A stretch of 64,000 nucleotides of DNA. Source: Dipteris shenzhenensis. Taxonomy: Eukaryota; Polypodiophyta; Polypodiopsida; Gleicheniales. The notes beneath the pieces are model-generated. The model was given only the letters and a program-made list of their open reading frames with translations, made no database searches and was not told the DNA's origin. Shown piece by piece: positions 49,500 through 59,868 of the stretch. The position numbers and the translations under genes were made by a program. Positions within the stretch are counted from its first letter, which is position 1. Each line of letters starts with the position of its first letter. The DNA is taken from the NCBI GenBank assembly GCA_047967505.1, contig CM106538.1; one strand, 5' to 3'.

Positions 49500-50659
49500 A
49501 ATGCACATCATTTGCATGCTTGGGACCATCACGCACAAAGAAGGGCTTGAGGTAATGCTTGTTGATCACCTTCTTGCCATATGGCTCATGCAGCTCCTGT
49601 ACTTGTACAGACCCATTGCTACGTTCCTTGATGACTGTGTATGGACCAGTCCACAGTGGAAAGAACTTTTTATCCATCTAGTGGTCCAATCTATTATCAA
49701 AGCATAGCACAACATCCCCCTCAACAAAGTGTCTTTCCCATCCCTTGCGAATCTTAGCATCCATGTAAGCCTTTTGTCGGTTCTTTTGGATCTCTGTTTG
49801 ATGGAGTGCAAGGCATCGGGTTTCATCTAGCTTCTCAAGTTGTACCAACCTGGCCTCTACATTTTTCATCTTTTGTCATCCTCTGTTCTCGTGCCAATCT
49901 CAAGGCCGGAATCTCTATCTCTAGTGGTAAAACTGCCTCAGTACTGTACACCAACTCAAAAGGAGTGTGACCTGTAGACGTTTTATGGGTGATGTTGTAA
50001 GCCCACACGGCTTCGGTGACCTTCTGATCCCACTGGCTCCTGTTCCCTGTGGGCATTTTCCCCATGGTTTTACAAAGGAGGCCGTTGGTGTGCTCCGTTT
50101 GTCCCATGGATGCTGGATGATAGATGCTAGAAGTGCGGTGATCAATACCCATGCGATCCATGAGCAACTCCACTACTTCATTTAAGAATGGACTCCCATA
50201 GTCAGATACTATTTCCATGGGTGTCCCAAACCTTGTGCAGATACATTCAAATATGAAATTTGAAATTGCAGCAGGGAGGGCGATAACTTCAGCCCACTTA
50301 GTGACATACTAAGTGGCTACCAAAAGATACTTCTTTTTGTGGGCAGTCACGGGCAGGGGCCCAACAAAATCTATTCCCCACTTTTGAAACGAATGGATAG
50401 ACATCATAGGGTGATGTTGCCCAGGACATAAATCCTTCCTACCAAAGAATGGGCATGGTTCACAAGTTTTGCAATACATAGTGACATCCTTGAAGAAGGT
50501 CGGCCAGTAGTACCCAGCATGTAAAATCTTCTTAGCTGTATAGTCACTAGCATAATGGCCTCCACAAAATCCATCATGATAATGCTTCAATACCTTAGGT
50601 ACTTCATCTGCACCAATGGCCTGTCTTAGTACCCCATCCAAGCCTTGACGGTATAACAC
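49500..50659 (-). pseudogene. Ty3/gypsy integrase, nearly complete
   Basis: The HHCC zinc region is seen in HYHDGFCGGHYASDYTAKK...CKTCEPC. The catalytic residues are in KWGIDFVGPLP (Asp), EIVSDYGSPFLNE (Asp) and GQTEHTNGLL (Glu), so the DDE triad is intact. The C-terminal portion has WAYNITHKTSTGHTPFELVY, EGDVVLCFDNRLDH and FFPLWTGPYTVIKE, ending NKHYLKPFF with no chromodomain. Positions 50659-50309 and 50218-49835 share a register. A frameshift near 49860 moves to the register of 49869-49333, and single stops lie near 50300 and 49677. In life it would insert the cDNA copy into the genome. Confidence 0.9.
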
Positions 50660-50787
50660 CCCATCAAAGAGAGTGTAGCGCCTACTATCTTTGTGGATCT
50701 TCTTTCTCTAATAGCTAGTACTTTCTGGAGGAAAGGAGAAAGCAGTCAAAAATCTATAGATACCACCATACCATGGATCCCTAACTT

Positions 50788-52080
50788 CTAAACTTCTATG
50801 GCCGCTACAAGGGTTACATTGAGGCACTCCTCTAAATCAATCAAAGCATTCTTCAAGTTGGAACAACGCCCTTTTACAATTTTGAAAGAAAAATCATATT
50901 CTTGTAAAACTGCCAACCATTTGGCCAATTGGCCCATGGCATTTGGTGATTGAAGAACCTGCTTTGCAAGACCATTGCTGCAAATTATGATGACGGACTT
51001 TCCAGCCACATAATGCTTAAATTTCTCAATGCAGAATACCAAAGACAAAGCGTGCTTGTCAGCCTTAGAGTGGCATCGTTCAGTTTCGAGCAATTATCGA
51101 GAAGCAAATCGAACGGGATACATGAATCGATCCTGCCCTTGCTGGAGAAGAATACCTGCCAGAGTATGCTCACCAAACCCAGGATTGATATAGAAAGTCT
51201 TTGACCAATCAGGATTGTGTATAATGGGTTCTGAAGCCAGAGCACTCTTGATTTGTACAAACCCATGATCGCAATCCTCATCCCAAGAGAAATCAACTCC
51301 ATCTTTTAATAGCATAGTCATGGGTCACGTCAAAGCAGCATATTGATTAATGAAGCGGTGATAGTATCTTGCTAGATTGACAAATGAGCGTACTTGATGT
51401 TTGGTTGTTGGTGGGGAGAGCTTGAGGATAGCTTCTACCTTCTCGGGGTCAGGCTTGACGCCCTCGGATGAGACACTATGTCCCAATAACCTCCCTTGAG
51501 TTGCTCCAATGGTGCATTTATCAGGGTTGAGGCTACCATTTGCATCACTGACCCTTTGGAAGGCCAACCTAACCTTCATGATGTGCTCCTTACGTGCCGA
51601 GAATATACAGAAATCATCTAAAAACACCTCCAAGAAAACCCCCAAATATGGAGCAAACACCATCTGCATAAATCTTTGAAAGGTAACAGGAGCATTGGTG
51701 AGGCCAAATGGCATTACTTTGAATGGAAACGTCCCCCAAGGTATGGCAAATGTGGTTTTAAGCACATCCTCCTCAACAATTCTAATTTGATAAAACTCGG
51801 AGTAACCATCACAGAAAGTATACATCTCATGACCACTTACCTTCTCGAGAATGAGGCCTTGAAATGGCAGAGGATGATGGTCCCTCTTGGTGGCTGCATT
51901 GAGTTTCTTATAATCGATGTAGACCTGCCAGTTGTTGTTTTTCTTTGGGGTGACTACCACTGGTGAAACCCATTCAGTATTGTGAACCAGAACAATAAAC
52001 CCAGCTTCTACAGGCTTTTGCAACTCTGAGCACAAAGCGTTGGTCTGTAGGGGCCCTAATCTTCGATAGTTTTGAGCCAC
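50788..52080 (-). pseudogene. Ty3/gypsy reverse transcriptase and degenerate native RNase H
   Basis: One register runs through 431 codons with two internal stops (51325-51327 and 51094-51096). RT motifs in order are WVSPVVVTPKKNNNWQVYID, YTFCDGYSEFYQI (first Asp), FKVMPFGLTNAPVTFQRFM and the catalytic VFLEVFLDDFCIFS. The connection VRSFVNLARYYHRFI follows. The native RNase H reads KTFYINPGFGEHTLAGILLQ, where the usual first catalytic Asp (F-x-x-D-A-S) is replaced (INPG), then HALSLVFCIEKFKHYVAGK. The RNase H is therefore probably inactive as encoded, whereas RT motifs are conserved. Confidence 0.9.
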
Positions 52081-52244
52081 TGGCTTAGCATCAGGCTTGG
52101 CTTCAGCTCTATCTTGTGTTCTATGGCAGTCACATGGTGAAGGTGGTGGTAGCTAGTTGCGAAGAGGTCAGGGAAATCTTTGAACATTTCTAGGAACTCA
52201 TCTTTCTCACTCGGAGTGAGATCAGGGGAAAGCATAGATTCAAG

Positions 52245-52822
52245 CTATTGAGGACTAGCTGTTACCTTTTCTGCAGGTAGCGGGGTCAAAGACACCCCCA
52301 TCATGTAAACTTCCTCCTCTGAGAACTCCTCCCCCCGGTCTGATTCTTCCTTTGATTCAGACACCGAGGATGAGAGAGTATCACTGTCTTGCTCTTCTTC
52401 TTCTGGTTCCGTGGCACCGGGTTGCACCGGGATCTTATCCTTAGAAGCACCAAAAGACATGTGTCCTGTCTTCTAATAGCTGACTGCATCACTCTTTCTC
52501 AACCATGGTCTCCCGAGTATGGCTGGGTAACTCTTGCCTGTATCTACGATGTCCACTACATAGAAATTGACGGTGGTGGTTAACCCATTGACAGTGATGG
52601 GCAAATCCTCAATGACTCCTAGGGTGGCAAGTCGTTGACCATCTGCTACCTTGATTCGAGTGGAGGAACGCCTTGTGCATTTCAAATTCAATTTCTTCAT
52701 GATAGGGCCACCATGATATTACATGCAGCTCCCCCATTGACACACACACTTTTGACACGACAATTATTTATGATGACATCTACTGTATGTGGGTGCCGAT
52801 CAATTTCTTTCGAGATAGAAGA
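52245..52822 (-). pseudogene. Ty3/gypsy protease and acidic linker
   Basis: The protease strand reads VDVIINNCRVKSVCVNGGAA; the catalytic Asp of D-G-G-A is changed to Asn. A second piece (52700-52473) has RIKVADGQRLATLGVIEDLP, TVNFYVVDI and YPAILGRPWLRKSDAV, the flap and C-terminal strands. A Glu/Ser-rich linker (52460-52245) leads to RT. At 52822 the frame is interrupted by the nested LTR element and resumes in gag at 54946. Confidence 0.85.
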
Positions 52823-53110
52823 TGTTGGAACACTGAAAGGAAAGAGTAGAGTGGACAAAAACTCAGAATACTTGCTTATAGAATGAAGAAGAGTGAGGTC
52901 CTTAAATAGGCACCTCATACATGCTCACTGACATCACTGATGACTTCAGAGCTCCACAATCATCTCCTCAATCTGCTCCTAGATTCTCTCAATCATCCTA
53001 TGTGGCTCTCCACCACCTAATTGTGCTTGTGGGCACCTAACTGTGCCTCTAGCACTCACACATAGAAACATAAGGTGTGCGTGAGGCATACACCTTGAGA
53101 TATCCCAACA
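52823..53110 (-). repeat. 3' LTR of copy B
   Basis: TGTTGGGATA...TTCCAACA on the minus strand, immediately after the G-rich polypurine tract. Confidence 0.92.
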
Positions 53111-53483
53111 AACCCCCCCTCAAGGAAATGCCTCAGGCTATGTCAAGGATACATCTAGTCTCATAGTTTCTCATGCCATCTCATGGTGGTCAAGGATAAA
53201 TCTATGGCTAGGTTCTCATGCTAGCAAGGGTTCCCTTGGGTGTAAGGTAAACAAAAAGGGATACACAAAGACCTTCCAATGGTTATCTCCCCTGCATGTA
53301 CATGCACACAATGTCTGCAGGAGGTACCATGGAACAAAAACATACACATGGCCTACATCATAAGGTGACCAGAGGTGTTTACAAAACACACAAAACACAA
53401 TAGTTTATTTCATTCATTTTGGAGGACTATCCAGGCTGAGTACCTTGACATAAAAAGAGAGATCTGGAGCATATAGAGATGAT

Positions 53484-53980
53484 TTAAAATGCATAATCTT
53501 CATGGGATGCCTCATCTTGTGGAGGCAAAATATCCATGTCAAGGCAAGGTCTTACCACATGGGCAGTGTCTAGTGCCTTATAAGATGGTACTATGATAGA
53601 ACAAGTGGATCTGAAAATCATATCCTTCAATAGAACAATTATCTTGTCATCTCCATAGTTGTGTAGAGAAGCATATCTTAGGTATCTGACCTTCATCTTT
53701 TTCTTGTACTTGGAGTCAAAAAATGCCATGAGAGGGTATATCTCTGGCTTTGTTGTTGCTTCCTTTTTGGCAACCATTGTTTTGGCAATCTTCAATAAGG
53801 AAGTCAGGTTGACATTTTCATCCTTTGTAGCATAACAAGACATTGCTTTATGTTTTGGCCTTTCACATATTTTGTATAAGCAAGCCAAAACAATGGAAGT
53901 GTCTTCTCTCTTACAGGTGAAATATGAGCAATAAAAGGTAATCCTTTCAAAGAGTAACAATCTTGAAATGCAAGATGTTT
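53484..53980 (-). CDS. Unknown open frame inside non-autonomous element, sense orientation
   Basis: A stop-free frame of about 165 codons lies between primer site and polypurine tract in the transcription sense of the element. The first ATG is at 53843 (giving about 119 codons); upstream the frame begins with TTG-type codons only. It contains KAMSCYATKDENVNLTSLL, a Lys-rich stretch FFDSKYKKKMKVRYLRYASL and an acidic end LDMDILPPQDEASHEDYAF. I recognise no domain, and it is not gag, protease, RT or integrase. It may be a captured host exon or chance. The smaller copy A has no clear counterpart. Confidence 0.4.
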
Positions 53981-54645
53981 AAGTAAGAAATGACCAAGTA
54001 GATGCTAGAAAAATGAGCATAGCAGACTGAAAATAAATCTTGGTCAAACTATCAGTCAAACTTTGATTGTCCAAGGTCAAACTTAGACTTGCATAGTCAA
54101 GCTTTCATGGCCAAAGAGGCAGCTCAGAAATCTGCTTCAAATCGTCATGCAAAGGTCAGAATTTAGAGGGCTTTTATACTGGAGAGGAAGGTAAATAGGT
54201 AGAGCTTCTCCCTCAGAAAGGAATCGTGCAGAAAACGGCCACGTCGCCCAGCATTGTAGAGGAACTATGGACTGGTTTTTCGACGAGAACTACCTGAATG
54301 CTACTCCAAAAGAGCTCAGACTTGATGAGCAGGGAGGTCGTGATGTCGCCCAGCTCCCTCTGAAAGGAAATAGACAATGTAGCTCTCCACAGTGAGAACC
54401 AGGAAAAAGATCATCGCAGCTTCCTGAGACAATGCCGCCCAGAAGATGGCGAGATAACTCGTATAGCTCATTTTGCAGATTCGCCCTGCCCTTGGGAAGA
54501 CTCTCCTGAAGGATGAGATGCTGAGAATCCAGGTTTGAAGAGAACTTTCACTTCCAAAATCGACTTTGGAAGGGAAGGTGGAAGATGAAGGTGAAGAAGA
54601 AGATGATGATGTGGCACCTAAATAGGGCTCAAGGAGGATCAAATG

Positions 54646-54657
54646 GCTCTGATACCA
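54646..54657 (-). other. Primer binding site of copy B, tRNA-Met type
   Basis: The minus strand reads TGGTATCAGAGC with no spacer after the LTR. Confidence 0.88.
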
Positions 54658-54945
54658 TGTTGGAACACTGAAAGGAAAGAGTAGAGTGGACACAAACTCA
54701 AAATACTTGCTTATAGAATGAAGAAGAGTGAGGTCCTTAAGTAGGCACCTCATACATGCTCACTGACATCACTGATGACTTCAGAGCTCCACAATCATCT
54801 CCTCAATCTGCTCCTAGATTCTCTCAATCATCCTATGTGGCTCTCCACCACCTAACTGTGCTTGTGGGCACCTAACTATGCCTCTAGCACTCACACATAG
54901 AAACATAAGGTGTGCCTGAGGCATACACCTTGAGATATCCCAATA
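54658..54945 (-). repeat. 5' LTR of copy B
   Basis: It matches 52823-53110 with 7 mismatches, one of which turns the first dinucleotide TG of the minus strand into TA. Confidence 0.92.
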
Positions 54946-56518
54946 GAAGAGACCTCTCATACCTTTCCCTTTTTCTTGCTCCTCCTTGTTGAGAGCCCTT
55001 GCTGCAGCTCACGTCTCACCTTAGGGCTTAGTGCTATTAGTTGAGGGAACATGATGCTCAAAGACCGATGAGCAAGGTCCTGAACGACTGGATAGTCCTC
55101 TTGCCCTGAGCTGATAGGAAAATCCGAGGGCGACCACTTACTCCTGCGAGATCTTTTAGTCTTCTCTGTTGGTGGGTTTGCCATCTTAGCATCTGAGGGC
55201 TCTCAGAAGGACACTTTCTTCCTGGGGTGGCCCGGTCCACGGTTTGGAGAGGGGTCCGAGGTGGTACGACTTCTTTTCATGAGGTCAAGGATCTCTACAT
55301 CAAAATCCTCGGTGCCTGACTCACTTAGAAGATTCACCCTTGGAATATTGGGGCATTCCGTGTGATAATGACCCTTCTAGTGGCACTCGTAGCACACAAC
55401 ATTGGCACGTTCTCTTGGAGGGTGATTGGCTTGATTTTTGATGCCCAGCATCTCAAGCCGAAGATCATTCAGGGCCTTGGCTAGGTCATTGACTCTGGGT
55501 ACTTTAGCAGGAGGGGCCGGGGGAGTACGAAGGAGGGGGGCTCGTGGGTGAGGCTGGGGAAATCTTCTAGGTGGAGGGTGAGGATATACACCTTGTTGAG
55601 GGTAAGCACCTAAGGGAGGACCATACATTTGAGGTGGAGGCAGTGGATACATCCCTAATGGGGGTGGGGATATGCCCCTGAGTTGGACCCCCCAAGTTGT
55701 TGTTGCAAGAATTGAGGGGGTTGCGGAGGGACAATCGTCTTCTTTGAAGTGGGGTCAAACTGAACTTTATCAAACTTTTGAGCAATCTCGTGTGCTAGCA
55801 CCATAGTTTCTAGATTCTCCCATTTAAGCTTGAGGCAGAATTCGTCACTTGCTCCTACTACAAGGTAGCCCAGCACATGCTGAGTCATTCCAGATCGAAA
55901 TCTGGCATTGTCCTCCTGCATGGCAATTAAACGGGGTCCAGGAGCACGGCTACTCGATCCACATATTGACGCGCCATCTCACCTTCTAACTGCTTCAAAT
56001 TTGCCACCTGTAGGTACACATTCTTTGGCTCCTCTTCTTTGTCGAAATACTCAATCATCGCTGATGTCAACCTTGGCCAGCTTTGGTGAATGTCGTCGGC
56101 CTGCTTCTCATACTACACTTGAGCCAAACCCTCTAGAAATGTGGGAAGAACCAATAGCCATCTATCTTCATTAAGAAAGTTGAGAGAAACACAACGGCGC
56201 TTGAAGGCCACAAGATACTCATTTGGATTTTCTTCAACCTGTCCACAGAACATGAGAATGTCAGCCATGCTTGGAAAATGGAAAAGCAAGAGACGAAATG
56301 AGGCTTATCTATTGGCAAACAATGGAAAGAGGTAGCTTGAACTGAAAATCAGGTGAAGATACATCCACAAAGCACACATAGGCAGGGTAGGGTGTGACTG
56401 GTGTATTGTGAAATACTACACGGGAAGAATCTTTAGCATAGAATAGCTCATAGACAATCTTAAAAGGACCAACCCTCATGATATGGCATCCATCTTTACA
56501 AGCGAGGTTTAGAGACAT
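54946..56518 (-). pseudogene. Ty3/gypsy gag
   Basis: A register opening MSLNLACKDGCHIMRVGPFK (56518-56309) is followed by ADILMFCGQVEENPNEYLVA and YEKQADDIHQSWPRLTSAMI, the retrotransposon gag capsid pattern, then EGEMARQYVDRV. The next part (55921-55655) reads RFRSGMTQHVLGYLVVGASD and a Gln/Pro-rich tail; 55652-55377 is proline-rich. The zinc knuckle CYECH-stop-KGHYHTEC spans about 55390-55345 with a stop inside. A basic C-terminus (RRSKKKGKV) meets the nested element at 54945. Several stops and register changes make it non-functional. Confidence 0.8.
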
Positions 56519-56635
56519 GGCGCTGCATGAGGTTGTTCATCAAGGCAAACAAGAATGCCAACAATTGTCAATAGTTAGAGAGCTTGCACATCACCTTTAG
56601 CTTCTTCTAGTTCTTGTAATCGCCATGCTATTTCT

Positions 56636-57799
56636 TCAAGGGGTGTGCGGTCTGGCATCCTTCTTTTGAGCAATGTCCTTGAGGACCTTTTTGATGATCT
56701 TTTGAAGTCGGTAAACTCGTATCAAATATGCCCAACACTTAGTTTCATGATGACCACAACCTTTGCATTCCTTACAAATGATCACCCTCATTCGGGCTTG
56801 CGGCTTTGTTGGGGCGGTGCTTCCGCTCGTTTCATGCGTGATTGAAGTACAAGCTTCACGTGCCAAGAAATCAGCAACTAGATTTTGAGCTCAAGGGATA
56901 TGTTGAATTTTTACCTCTTCAAATTGTTGGCAAAGTTCCAATGCTTATTGATGTCATGGAACCAAGCCTTCGCTCTACACCTTCCACCTTCCACTAACTT
57001 GTTCACACACGAGTTGAGAATCTCCTTGCACCTCAAGTTGCTTGATGCGATGTTCTTGTGGCCTTTGTACCCCAAAAATGAGTGCTGAGTACTCAGCTTG
57101 GTTGCAAGTACTTGCTGGTGCAGACTTGCTATAGCAATACACCTCACCCCCTAGTGAAGTGAGCTTCACACCCACACCAGTAGCCTTGGTCAAAGGTTTG
57201 TATGCACCGTCAAATTGGAGGAGCCAAGATGACATCACACCAAGACTAGAATCCAAACATCCCAAGTTTCTCGGTAGTCCAAGATAAGTAGAAGGAGAGG
57301 GTGGGGAGAATTCAATACTTGAGCAAGACGTTCAGCACCAAATAAACTTGCAATCCTTTGTTGATAGTTTATCTTTAGATAAAAAAAAATTACAACTTGA
57401 GCCGAGCCCTAGAAACCTTTGTAGTGAGATTGAGAAGAAATCATTCAAGATGAGCTTATCCACAGGAATTATTAAGCAGATGCACCAAATCTCCCCCCAA
57501 GCTTAGGAAGCATCCCACCCTTCGAAGAATGTCACCCTTTTAATTACCTCCGATGGAGCAAGTAGCTCGATCGCTGCACAATGAGTAGATTTGAAATCAA
57601 AGTCCTCCCAATGTATCACTAGTTCTTCACCTTGAATCATCCATGGTGTATCATCCCACCTGTTGTTTCCTTGAACCATGCATTGTACAATCAGTTGTTG
57701 AAGATCGACATGAAGATCAAGAAAGAGATCTCGCCAATTGGTAGCCGTAATGAGCGGAGGACCAAGCACCAAATCCTTGAACTCGTCGAGAAGTGACAT
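56636..57799 (-). pseudogene. ORF1 with archaeal/plant-type RNase H and CCHC knuckle, 5' of gag
   Basis: A single register runs from ATG at 57799 to a stop at 56636, with about six internal stops. An N-terminal part (MSLLDEFKDLVLGPPLITAT) is unrecognised. Then comes an RNase H fold: WLLQFDGAYKPLTKATGVGV (Asp), CNQAEYSALIFGVQ (Glu), VQGDSQLVCEQVSGRWKV (Asp) and, after stops, IQHIP-x-AQNLVADFLAREA (Asp), so the four catalytic positions are present. The VQGDSxLVCxQVxGxWKV form resembles plant archaeal-type RNase H more than retroelement RNase H. About 30 residues later is CKECKGCGHHETKC, a canonical CX2CX4HX4C knuckle, then a basic helix. It lies between leader and gag on the element's coding strand. 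Dual RNase H is known in Tat elements; this position and knuckle are what is odd. Confidence 0.75.
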
Positions 57800-58141
57800 A
57801 AATATCCACCCTCCTCATGTGGCGTGTGTCCAAGGAGTGAGCTTGAAAAAGTTCAAAATCTATGATCTAGTATCAGATATGAATAGAGCACATGAAATGA
57901 AGTACTTTTGCTTTTTACAACAAGAGGAAACTCCCTACGGTTAGAGAGTTATAGTTCATGAAATTTCACCATATAAGCAATATCATTACACTTTCATTAC
58001 TTCCTATTTGTTGGCCCATTGGTAAGTCTTCCTTTTGTGAATGGGGAGGTCTTGGGTTCAATTCCCACTCCTTAATAAAAAGAGAGGAGAGGAGAGGAGA
58101 AGAGAAGAGAAAGAGAAGGAGAAGAAGATAGAAAGGGGGGG

Positions 58142-59868
58142 GGGGGGGCGAGGTTTGTTGCAGATGCGTAGGAGTAGTTTTACGTGGTGCTGCACAAAAG
58201 ATGCACAGAAGCGATTTTGTAGACGCGATCGACCAGAAGATGCGTGGCGCCACACAGAAGATGCGCAAGAACCTAGAAGATGCATAGGCGGAAGGCGCAG
58301 AAACTGAGAAGTTCTGTTGCCGCAGAGACGGAGAACTGTGAGTAGAAGACACGTAGATTGGAGGCATAGAAGCAGAGAACCACACACGAAAGGTGCTGTA
58401 GAACTACAACCAGTCGTAGGAGTAACGAATTTTATGCCACTAGCTGTGGAGATTTTGATCCCAACACCCACACCAATTCTATTAACTAGAAAAGAATTTG
58501 AGACAAGAGGCTAGATGCTAGGCATGGCAATGCTCGAGTGCCATGGAGGAAAAGGGAACGTGAGGGAAGAAGCGTTCACATAGGTGGGGAAAAGGGATTA
58601 ATAGGGGTGGGAATGAAGAGAGAGACTATGCCACAAGGGGGAAGGGAGAGGGGGAAGAGGAGCATGTACATGATGGGACGAGGAATGTAGAGATGGAGAC
58701 ATCAAGGGAGGAGGGTCATGCTTTATTTAAAAGGAAGGATGGGGGGAAGAAATCAAAGTACTAGCTAGGTGGCTTTACAAGAATGAGTGTGTTCCATCAA
58801 GGAATGGCCCCCTCCTTTTATAGCCAAGAGAGGGGGTCTCTCCCAATAAATGCATCCTCCCACATGCATGTGGAAAAGTCTCCCATGTGGGCTAGGTAGT
58901 TACGCACTCTCAATTGTGTGCGACAACCCTTGGCCTCATTTTTCCACATATATCAACCCCCATATCCCAAGTCTAAGATACTCCCCTGGTCTCTTCCCAA
59001 TTTGGGGGGGGGGGCGAGGTTTGTTGCAGATGCGCAGGAGCAGTTTTGCGTGGTGCCGCACAAAAGATGCGCAGAAGCGATTTTGTAGACGTGATCGACC
59101 AGAAGATGCATGGCGCTGCACAGAAGATGCACAAGAACCCAGAAGATGCATAGGCAGAAGGCGTAGAAACTGAGAAGTTCTATTGCCGCAGAGATGGAGA
59201 ACTGCGAGCAGAAGACACGTAGATTGGAGGCGTAGAAGCAGAGAACCACACACGAAAGGTGCTGTAGAACTACAACCAGCCATAGGAGTAACGAATTTTG
59301 TGCCACTAGCCGTGGAGATTTCGATCCCAATAGCCACACCAATTCTATTAACTAGAAAAAATTTGAGACAAGAGGCTAGATGCTAGGCATGGCAACACTC
59401 GAGTGCCATGGAGGAAAAGGGAACGTGAGGGAAGAAGCATTAACATAGGTGGGGAAAAGGGATTAAGAGGGGTGGGAATGAAGAGAGGGACTATGCCACA
59501 AGGGGGAAGGGAGAGGGGGAAGAGAAGCATGTACATGATGGGACGAGGAATGTAGAGATGGAGACATCAAGGGAGGAGGGTCATGCTTTATTTGAAAGGA
59601 AGGATGGGGGGAAGAAATCAAAGTACTAGCTAGGTGGCTTTACAAGAATGAGTGTGTTCCATCAAGGAATAGCCCCGTCCTTTTATAGCCAAGAGAGGGG
59701 GTCTCCCCCAATAAATGCATCCTCCCATATGCATGGTGTGTGTGGAAAAGTCTCCCTTGTGGGCTAGGTAGTTACGCACTCTCAATTGTGTGTGACAACC
59801 CTTGGCTCATTTTTCCACATATATCAACCCCCATATCCCAAGTCTAAGATACTCCCCTGGTCTCTTCC
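58142..59868 (-). repeat. Tandem duplication of leader plus LTR inner half (unit about 860 bp)
   Basis: 58142-59001 and 59003-59868 share the same order on the plus strand: poly-G and GCGAGGTTTGTTGCAGATGCG, the AGATGCG/AGAAGATGC-rich leader, CACCAATTCTATTAACTAGA, then LTR sequence through CTCCCCTGGTCTCTTCCCAATTT. The junction is CCCAATTT followed by the poly-G. On the minus strand the element therefore reads full 5' LTR, leader, partial LTR, leader, ORF1. CT-rich DNA (minus) continues at 58080-58135. Confidence 0.85.

Larger units (their letters stand above)
52823..54945 (-). mobile_element. Non-autonomous LTR retroelement, copy B, nested in the gypsy element
   Basis: Two 288-bp LTRs differ at 7 positions (about 2.4%). 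The element is flanked by the 5-bp duplication GAAGA (52818-52822 and 54946-54950). Minus-strand order: 5' LTR, primer site, 1.55-kb internal region, polypurine tract TTGAGGGGGGTT, 3' LTR. There is no gag, protease, RT or integrase. Taking out the element plus one GAAGA leaves the surrounding gypsy frame in register (E-V-S-S-I-S-K-E). It belongs to the same family as 22060-23508. Confidence 0.92.

Noticed and set aside
54316-54753. 145-codon minus-strand frame with a hydrophobic stretch in copy B
   Set aside because: It begins in the LTR, crosses the primer site, and the homologous part of copy A is not open, so it looks like leader sequence.
58041-59337. Several 88-139-codon frames on both strands with similar peptides
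   Set aside because: They reflect the duplicated non-coding leader, and both strands are open because of its repetitive composition.
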